Shown here piece after piece: positions 52,711 through 57,931 of a stretch of DNA of 57,931 bases. Each line of letters starts with the position of its first letter. The first letter of the stretch is position 1. The DNA is from Pedobacter punctiformis (GTDB lineage: Bacteria; Bacteroidota; Bacteroidia; Sphingobacteriales; Sphingobacteriaceae). Where the stretch lies: NCBI RefSeq assembly GCF_027213715.1, contig NZ_JAPWGM010000008.1, forward strand, positions 1-57,931, in the 5' to 3' direction. Position numbers and translations under genes: made by a program. The notes beneath the pieces are model-generated. The model saw nothing but the letters and a program-made list of their open reading frames with translations. It was not told the origin of the DNA and did not search any database.

Positions 52711-53493
52711 ATGAGCAAATACGCATTATTATTTATCCCCACTTTATTTGCAGTGCAAGCGTTGGCACAGGATAAAAAAATTGATCCGGCAACAGAAGCA
52801 GCCAAAACTGAAATTTGGGAACCTGTTCCTAAAATTATAACACCGGGTAATACCCCTCAGGATGCACCTTCGGATGCTATTATTCTTTTTAATGGCCGCA
52901 ATCTGGATGCATGGCATTCGGTTAAAGACCCTTCAAAACCAGCTGCCTGGACTATAGATGATGGTTTTTTTACCGTTAAAAAAGGTACAGGTAATATTGA
53001 AACCAATAAAAAATTTACGGATTATCAGCTTCACCTGGAATGGAAAATACCAACAAATATTACAGGCACAAGTCAGGCCAGGGGAAATAGCGGTGTTTTT
53101 TTAGCTTCCACAGGCCCTGGTGATGATGGTTACGAAATTCAGATTATGGATACCTACAACAATAAAACCTATGTTAACGGCCAAACCGGAAGTGTTTATA
53201 AACAAGGTATTCCTTTGGCAAATGCCAATAAAAAACCAGGCGAATGGCAGTATTATGATATCATTTGGAATGCTCCGCGTTTTAATGAAGATGGAAGTTT
53301 AAAATCTCCGGCTCATGTTACTGTGTTTTTAAATGGAGTGTTGCTGCAAAACAATTTCGAACTTAAAGGAGAAACAAGATGGATTGGGGCGCCCGAATAT
53401 AAAAAACATGGCGCAGCTTCTATTAAACTACAGGACCACGGCGATCCAAGCCCGGCCATTAGTTTTAAAAACATCTGGATCAGAGAGCTTTAA
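52711..53493 (+). CDS. DUF1080 (3-keto-disaccharide hydrolase-like) secreted protein
   Basis: 260 residues with a signal peptide (LLFIPTLFAVQALA). The DUF1080 concanavalin-like fold is recognised from IILFNGRNLDAWHSV, WTIDDGFFTVKKGTGNIET, QLHLEWKIP, GNSGVFL and GYEIQIMDTYNN. Related proteins cleave 3-keto-sugar glycosides. No sugar oxidoreductase is near, so the substrate is open. A terminator follows at 53515. Confidence 0.9.
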   Translation: MSKYALLFIPTLFAVQALAQDKKIDPATEAAKTEIWEPVPKIITPGNTPQDAPSDAIILFNGRNLDAWHSVKDPSKPAAWTIDDGFFTVKKGTGNIETNKKFTDYQLHLEWKIPTNITGTSQARGNSGVFLASTGPGDDGYEIQIMDTYNNKTYVNGQTGSVYKQGIPLANANKKPGEWQYYDIIWNAPRFNEDGSLKSPAHVTVFLNGVLLQNNFELKGETRWIGAPEYKKHGAASIKLQDHGDPSPAISFKNIWIREL

Positions 53494-53514
53494 CAACAAA
53501 ACAAATCATATTAA

Positions 53515-53553
53515 AAAACCCGTAATGATCTGCTCATTATGGGTTTTGTTTTT
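53515..53553 (+). terminator. Terminator of the DUF1080 gene
   Basis: AAAACCCGTAATGA (53515-53528) pairs with TCATTATGGGTTTT (53534-53547, one G-U), followed by GTTTTTT. Confidence 0.88.
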
Positions 53554-53602
53554 TGGAGGAATTAATAGATATTGTATCTGTTAAACACAAGAGCAGCGTA
53601 TT

Positions 53603-54196
53603 ATGAATAAAGCGAGGTTAGAAGCTTTTAGCGATGGTGTTATTGCCATCATTATTACCATTATGGTTTTAGAAATTAAAGTGCCTGAAGGTGTCGCTCT
53701 GGCAACCTTAAAACCGCTTATTCCTAAATTCATCAGTTATGTGTTAAGCTTTACCTATGTGGGCATCTACTGGAATAACCATCACCATTTATTACATGCG
53801 GTAAAAAAAATTAATGGAAAAATATTGTGGGCCAACTTATTCTTTCTCTTTTGGCTTTCCTTATTTCCGGTGGCTGCAGGGTGGATGGGAGAAAATCATT
53901 TTGCCCTTTGGCCGGTAATCGTTTATGGAATTGTACTTTTTTTAGCTGCAATTGGCTATACCATTCTCGTTATGGTTATCAAAAGTAATGGAGAAAATTC
54001 GCTTATTGTGGAGGCTATTGGCAATGATAGTAAGGGTAAACTTTCATTATTATTTTATATTGCGGGCATCGGCCTAAGTTTTATAAGCCCCTGGCTTGGC
54101 ATGTTTATGTATTTTATTGTAGCCTGCATCTGGTTTATTCCTGATAAGCGGATTGAACATTTATTTGAACAGGAAAACTCAACTAAAATTAATTAA
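53603..54196 (+). CDS. TMEM175-like membrane protein (DUF1211)
   Basis: 197 residues with six hydrophobic segments. The FSDGV motif in KARLEAFSDGVIAIIITIMV is the hallmark of the TMEM175 family, which form potassium-selective channels in some bacteria and in lysosomes. The second conserved region is GIYWNNHHHLLHAV. Whether it conducts ions in this organism is not shown by sequence. Confidence 0.88.
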   Translation: MNKARLEAFSDGVIAIIITIMVLEIKVPEGVALATLKPLIPKFISYVLSFTYVGIYWNNHHHLLHAVKKINGKILWANLFFLFWLSLFPVAAGWMGENHFALWPVIVYGIVLFLAAIGYTILVMVIKSNGENSLIVEAIGNDSKGKLSLLFYIAGIGLSFISPWLGMFMYFIVACIWFIPDKRIEHLFEQENSTKIN

Positions 54197-54235
54197 GGTT
54201 TTGAAATGGAAACTTAACATGATTATTTTAAATAT

Positions 54236-54865
54236 TTAAGCATTTAATACGCTCAAGTATTGCTTCCTGTCAATCATTTCAGCCCCCATGCTCATTAAAT
54301 GGTCGTTTGGTAACTGACAATCTATCAAATCAATATTCAGTTTACTTAAATAAATAAGCGCCGTTTTTGAAGCATTGCTGACCAGGCTAAACATACTTTC
54401 TCCACAAAAAACCCGGTTAACTTTTATTCCATACAATCCGCCAACCAACTTTTCCTTTTCCCAAACCTCCACACTGTGTGCATAGCCATTTTTATGTAAA
54501 TTAATATATGCTTTTTGCATATCGTCTGTAATCCAGGTACCATCCTGATCTTTACGTACCGTATTTGCACAATTTTTTATGACCTCTTCAAATGCGGTAT
54601 TAACGGTTACCTTAAATTGCTCATTATTTAAAATTTTGGTCATACTCTTGCTTATTTTTATCTTTCCGGGATAAATTACACAACGTTCATGTGGCGAATA
54701 CCATAAAATAGGCTCTCCTTCACTAAACCATGGAAATATTCCATGCGAATAGGCAATAAGTAATCTTTCAAGGCTTAAATCGCCACCAACGGCCAGCAAA
54801 CCATCCTCTTCTGCCAGTGCAGGGTCTGGAAAACCCGGGTCATCATCAAGTAGTTGAAAAAACAT
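54236..54865 (-). CDS. aat: Leucyl/phenylalanyl-tRNA-protein transferase
   Basis: 209 residues from the ATG at 54865; the TTG at 54889 would add eight hydrophobic residues that the family lacks. Motifs are PDPALAEEDGLLAVGGDLS, YSHGIFPWFSEGEPILWYSP and GGLYGIKVNRVFCGESMFS. The enzyme adds Leu or Phe to proteins that start with Arg or Lys, marking them for ClpAP/ClpSP degradation (N-end rule). The gene stands alone. Confidence 0.93.
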   Translation of the reverse strand: MFFQLLDDDPGFPDPALAEEDGLLAVGGDLSLERLLIAYSHGIFPWFSEGEPILWYSPHERCVIYPGKIKISKSMTKILNNEQFKVTVNTAFEEVIKNCANTVRKDQDGTWITDDMQKAYINLHKNGYAHSVEVWEKEKLVGGLYGIKVNRVFCGESMFSLVSNASKTALIYLSKLNIDLIDCQLPNDHLMSMGAEMIDRKQYLSVLNA

Positions 54866-54938
54866 AAGCGAAAATAACAAAGAAAACAAAGATTAAACCC
54901 TAACGTTTAATTAATGTCATACAGTAAAATGGTCCAAC

Positions 54939-56366
54939 ATGAATGCAAAAGATAATTTCCTTAAAGTTAAACATCTTTACAACCGGGCTGGCTTCGGCAT
55001 ATCTTATCCCGATTTGCACAAACTGAGTAAAAAAAATCTAGATAAAGTAGTTAGTGGCCTGCTTAAAGAACCTAAGCAGAACATGGATATTACCCTAATT
55101 GATACGGCAGAATCTAAAAAACAGCTCTTGGCTCAGCTAGGACTATATGCCAAAAAGGATCTGACAGATGATGAAAGAAAGCAACGCCAGGAAATTATCA
55201 GAACACAGAATGAAAAAAGCAGGGACCTTAACATTGCCTGGATCAACCAGATGATTAATACGGCAAATCCATTAAGAGAAAAAATGACGCTCTTTTGGCA
55301 CGGTCATTTTGCCTGTCGTAGCAACAACCCTTTTTTTGCTCAACAGCTTAATAATATACAAAGAGAAAATGCTTTAGGAAGCTTTAAAACGTTGTTAGTC
55401 GAGGTTTCTAAATCGCCTGCTATGTTGCAATACCTCAATAATCAGCAAAACAGAAAAGGGAAGCCTAATGAGAACTTTGCTCGCGAACTTATGGAGCTGT
55501 TTACTTTAGGAAGGGGAAATTATACGGAGCAGGACATAAAAGAATCAGCCCGTTCTTTTACCGGCTGGATGTACGATAAAGATGGTTCATTTATTTTCAG
55601 GCCAAATTTGCATGATGCCAACACGAAAACCTTTTTCGGAAAGATTGGCAATTTTCAAGGCGAAAACATTATAGATTTAATTTTAGAAAAACCTGAAACG
55701 GCTTCTTTCATTTCCAGGAAAATTTATAAGTTTTTTGTTAACGATACGCCAAATGAAGATCATGTTAAAGAATTGGCTGCGCATTTCTATAATTCTAAAT
55801 ATGATATTGCCGAACTGATGAAAAAGATGTTCACTTCTGATTGGTTTTACAGCCCTGAAAATGTAGGTTCCAAAATTAAATCGCCTGCAGAATTTCTTGT
55901 CGGTTTAAGTCGTGAGTTTTATGTTACCTATAATAAACCACAGGTTTTAATCCAGTTACAAAGCAGTTTGGGGCAATATTTATTTAATCCACCAAATGTT
56001 GCAGGCTGGCCCGGCGGACAAAGCTGGATAGATAGTTCTTCGTTAATGCTGCGCATGAGAATCCCTTCGCTTATATTAAACGATGGAGAGATAGATTTTA
56101 GTGGTAAAGCCGACCCCGAAGATGAAGCTGTAATTGCCCTGAACAGAACAACCAAACAAAATGTGGTTAAATCATTTGTAAATGCCAAAGCAGACTGGCC
56201 AAAATTTTTAGACACTTTTCCAAAGGATTTCAGACCTTTAGATTTAGCTGAATTTTTATTACAGCCAAAATTAAACTCCAAAATAACCAATATGGTTGCT
56301 GATAATAAAGGACTGAGAAGTACCACAATCGAAATTACCAGTATGCCCGAATATCAACTTTGTTAA
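54939..56366 (+). CDS. DUF1800 family protein
   Basis: 475 residues. Typical DUF1800 landmarks are LYNRAGFGISYPDL near the start, LREKMTLFWHGHFAC, NENFARELMELFTLGRGNYT, and NPPNVAGWPGGQSWIDSSS. No signal peptide is clear in this member, while the neighbour carries a Tat-like one. The two are always adjacent in many bacteria, implying a joint function that has not been established. The DUF1501 ATG is 20 bp downstream of its stop. Confidence 0.9.
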   Translation: MNAKDNFLKVKHLYNRAGFGISYPDLHKLSKKNLDKVVSGLLKEPKQNMDITLIDTAESKKQLLAQLGLYAKKDLTDDERKQRQEIIRTQNEKSRDLNIAWINQMINTANPLREKMTLFWHGHFACRSNNPFFAQQLNNIQRENALGSFKTLLVEVSKSPAMLQYLNNQQNRKGKPNENFARELMELFTLGRGNYTEQDIKESARSFTGWMYDKDGSFIFRPNLHDANTKTFFGKIGNFQGENIIDLILEKPETASFISRKIYKFFVNDTPNEDHVKELAAHFYNSKYDIAELMKKMFTSDWFYSPENVGSKIKSPAEFLVGLSREFYVTYNKPQVLIQLQSSLGQYLFNPPNVAGWPGGQSWIDSSSLMLRMRIPSLILNDGEIDFSGKADPEDEAVIALNRTTKQNVVKSFVNAKADWPKFLDTFPKDFRPLDLAEFLLQPKLNSKITNMVADNKGLRSTTIEITSMPEYQLC

Positions 56367-56386
56367 CATCCATAACCGTTAAAAAG

Positions 56387-57586
56387 ATGAACAGAAGAAA
56401 TTTTTTAAGAAATACAGGTTTTGTTGCAGCAGGTTCTTTATTCGTTCCAGCTTTTATGAAACCGCTTGAAGCCATGGCTTTGGATGAATTAAGTTTGTAT
56501 AAAAATTTGGTTGTTGTACAGCTATCAGGTGGAAACGATGGCTTAAATACAGTTGTTCCCTTCGGAAATGATATCTACTATCAAAAACGTAAAAGTATAG
56601 CCATTAAGCCTGAAAATGTTATTAAGCTAAACGATATGCAGGGCTTAAACCCTAATATGGCTGCATTGCAGGAAATTTATGATCAGGGTTGGATGACCAT
56701 TATCAATGATGTGGGCTACCCCAACCCGGATCGTTCTCATTTCAGATCGATGGATATTTGGCAAACTGGCAGCGATAGTAATCAATTTTTATCTACCGGC
56801 TGGATAGGCCGCTACCTCGATAGCAATTGTCAAACCTGTAAATTCCCTTATACCGCTATTGAAGTGGATGATTCTTTATCACTTGCTTTAAAAGGACAAA
56901 CCAAAAAAGGAATTGCGCTAAAAGATCCGGCCGCTCTATTCAGAAACACGAATGATCCTTTCTTTAAAACGATGTTGCAAAACGATAAGGAACATCTGGA
57001 CGAAGATAATTTAGGCTATCTGTATAAAACCATGATTGAAACCTCATCCTCTGCCAGCTACATTCAAAATACCTCTAAGGTTTATCAGTCAAAATATACT
57101 TACCCTACATCTGGTTTTGCCAATCAGTTAAAAACCGTATCTAAATTTATTTCATCAGGCTTAAAAACCCGGGTTTATTATGTTTCACTAAGTGGATTTG
57201 ATACTCACGTAAACCAAAATCAGCAGCAGGGCAATTTGCTTAAGCAATATAGCGAGGGCATGGCTGCATTTTTAAAAGATTTGAAGAGTAACAATAAACT
57301 GGAAGATACACTGGTCATCACTTTCTCTGAATTTGGCAGACGCGTAGAACAAAATGCAAGCAACGGAACCGATCATGGAACCGCAAATAACCTATTTGTT
57401 TTTGGGGGGCGTTTAAAAAAACAAGGGATTTATAATTCAGCACCTAACCTGGGCGATTTAGATACAGGTGATTTAAAATATCAACTCGATTTCAGACAGG
57501 TATATGGAACCATTTTAGATAAATGGCTGGATGCTAACAATGCAGATATTTTGAATAAGAAATTCAATACTTTAGATTTCATTTAA
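56387..57586 (+). CDS. DUF1501 family protein with twin-arginine signal
   Basis: 399 residues from the ATG at 56387 (MNRRNFLRNTGFVAAGSLF). A twin-arginine motif R-R-N-F-L is followed by a hydrophobic stretch ending near PAFMKP, so export in folded form is likely. DUF1501 landmarks are VVVQLSGGNDGLNTVVPFGN, PNPDRSHFRSMDIWQTGSD, and TFSEFGRRVEQNASNGTDHG. The fold is related to the alkaline-phosphatase/sulfatase superfamily. An upstream TTG at 56360 overlaps the DUF1800 stop and was not chosen. Confidence 0.92.
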   Translation: MNRRNFLRNTGFVAAGSLFVPAFMKPLEAMALDELSLYKNLVVVQLSGGNDGLNTVVPFGNDIYYQKRKSIAIKPENVIKLNDMQGLNPNMAALQEIYDQGWMTIINDVGYPNPDRSHFRSMDIWQTGSDSNQFLSTGWIGRYLDSNCQTCKFPYTAIEVDDSLSLALKGQTKKGIALKDPAALFRNTNDPFFKTMLQNDKEHLDEDNLGYLYKTMIETSSSASYIQNTSKVYQSKYTYPTSGFANQLKTVSKFISSGLKTRVYYVSLSGFDTHVNQNQQQGNLLKQYSEGMAAFLKDLKSNNKLEDTLVITFSEFGRRVEQNASNGTDHGTANNLFVFGGRLKKQGIYNSAPNLGDLDTGDLKYQLDFRQVYGTILDKWLDANNADILNKKFNTLDFI

Positions 57587-57881
57587 ATCAGATGGTCTGA
57601 TTTTTATTAGGAAACGAGTGTCAGCATTTTATAGCTGCTCCAGCCCTGCCCTTTATTACAATCTTTTTGGAGCATTTGTTTTTAAAGAAAAGGGAAAGTC
57701 TGATCCCTCCAAAAAGGATTTCCATGCCGGTCAGGTTTAACTGACCAAAGGCTGTGCTTTATAGGAACAGTGCACAAACCATATCAATTGATGGGTTTTA
57801 GCTTGAATGGCTATAAACCAAGAAAACCCTGCAACTGATAGTTACAGGGTTTCTTATTAATCTGCTGTTAGCAGTTTAAGA
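57587..57881. other. Intergenic region next to the rRNA operon, several hairpins
   Basis: No gene. It can form TGCTCCA/TGGAGCA (57636-57642/57668-57674), GGTCAG/CTGACC (57729-57734/57741-57746) and the rRNA terminator (57824-57852). A small CTGCT/AGCAG hairpin (57863-57875) follows directly after the 5S end. The part 57630-57790 is pattern-rich and may belong to an intergenic repeat family. Confidence 0.45.
57824..57852 (-). terminator. Terminator of the rRNA operon
   Basis: AAACCCTGTAACT (minus, 57852-57840) pairs with AGTTGCAGGGTTT (57836-57824), one G-U pair and a 3-nt loop, then a short T-rich stretch. It lies about 30 bp downstream of the 5S rRNA 3' end. Confidence 0.75.
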
Positions 57882-57931
57882 TTTGGCACCGACCTACTCT
57901 CCCACGTGTTACCGCAGTACCATCGGCTCTG
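57882..57931 (-). rRNA. rrf: 5S ribosomal RNA, 3' part only
   Basis: On the minus strand the window edge reads CAGAGCCGATGGTACTGCGG, then the 3' end with GTGGGAGAGTAGGTCGGTGCC. This is the conserved 3' half of bacterial 5S rRNA. The 5' half, and presumably 23S and 16S, lie outside the window to the right. The exact 3' end is accurate to a few bases. Confidence 0.92.

Noticed and set aside
52711..53493. Possible sugar-degradation operon around DUF1080
   Set aside because: A terminator follows directly and the neighbours (DUF2892, TMEM175-like) are unrelated to sugar use.
56360..56386. TTG start extending the DUF1501 protein
   Set aside because: It overlaps the DUF1800 stop, and the Tat motif should lie at the very N-terminus as with ATG 56387.
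1..57931. CRISPR arrays, insertion sequences, tRNA genes, prophage genes
   Set aside because: No regularly spaced repeats, transposase or integrase motifs, or TTCGA-containing tRNA-like stems were seen when reading the intergenic regions on both strands.

Overview
The window looks like chromosomal DNA from a Bacteroidota species, most likely a sphingobacterium close to Pedobacter. The evidence is an AT-rich genome of roughly 37-40% GC by eye, several -7 boxes of the TAnnTTTG type known from Bacteroidetes, and a gene set typical of the group. That set includes OmpA/PD40 lipoprotein-like proteins, TonB-receptor-like barrels with CarboxypepD_reg heads, an ECF sigma factor paired with an anti-sigma/beta-barrel protein, a three-subunit succinate dehydrogenase with a single cytochrome b subunit, BlaI/M56 pairs, and a DUF1800/DUF1501 pair. 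The genus call is an inference.

Layout. 1-3100: 3' end of an OmpA-family protein, then a small membrane protein, a DUF2306 membrane protein, a CDGSH iron-sulfur protein and a Dabb protein. 3100-7850: stress and redox genes with their regulators (AraC and a divergent quinone-oxidoreductase-like enzyme, GNAT, HxlR, a lysine-rich histone-H1-like protein with an apparent frameshift, pirin). 7889-11790: an ECF sigma factor with a probable dual-membrane anti-sigma factor, a secreted-repeat lipoprotein, HIT and GreA. 12300-22300: M1 peptidase, OsmC, a D-2-hydroxyacid dehydrogenase, two tandem TonB-receptor-like barrels, a Nudix hydrolase and PlsC. 22379-26293: a LytS/LytT-type two-component system divergent from a small membrane protein and an ABC-2 transporter. 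26467-31312: M28 peptidase, then a BlaI-M56 cassette in which the M56 protein carries a TonB C-terminal domain and a receptor-plug-like domain, followed by two exported proteins that repeat those same two modules.

31618-35175: sdhCAB on the minus strand. 35546-40242: LRR membrane protein, DUF695-RraB fusion, cold-shock protein, an unrecognised protein, a Cys-rich copper-binding four-helix protein and HtrA. 40489-47466: dapF, then a complete RND efflux operon. 47537-52246: an EamA exporter with an Lrp regulator, and an SNF2 helicase. 52326-57586: DUF2892, DUF1080, TMEM175-like protein, Aat and the DUF1800/DUF1501 pair. The right edge cuts into the 3' end of a 5S rRNA gene on the minus strand, so an rRNA operon continues outside the window.

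The most interesting points are: (i) the BlaI-M56-TonB-plug cassette with module duplication and an 8-4-8 palindrome in front of blaI; (ii) a textbook pair of LytTR boxes in 21-bp register between the LytS/LytT genes and the ABC operon; (iii) the sigma/dual-membrane anti-sigma pair; (iv) a strong terminator-like hairpin in the greA leader; and (v) a +1 frame disruption in the lysine-rich protein whose out-of-frame tail keeps the family repeat. No CRISPR array, insertion sequence, prophage or tRNA gene was seen.
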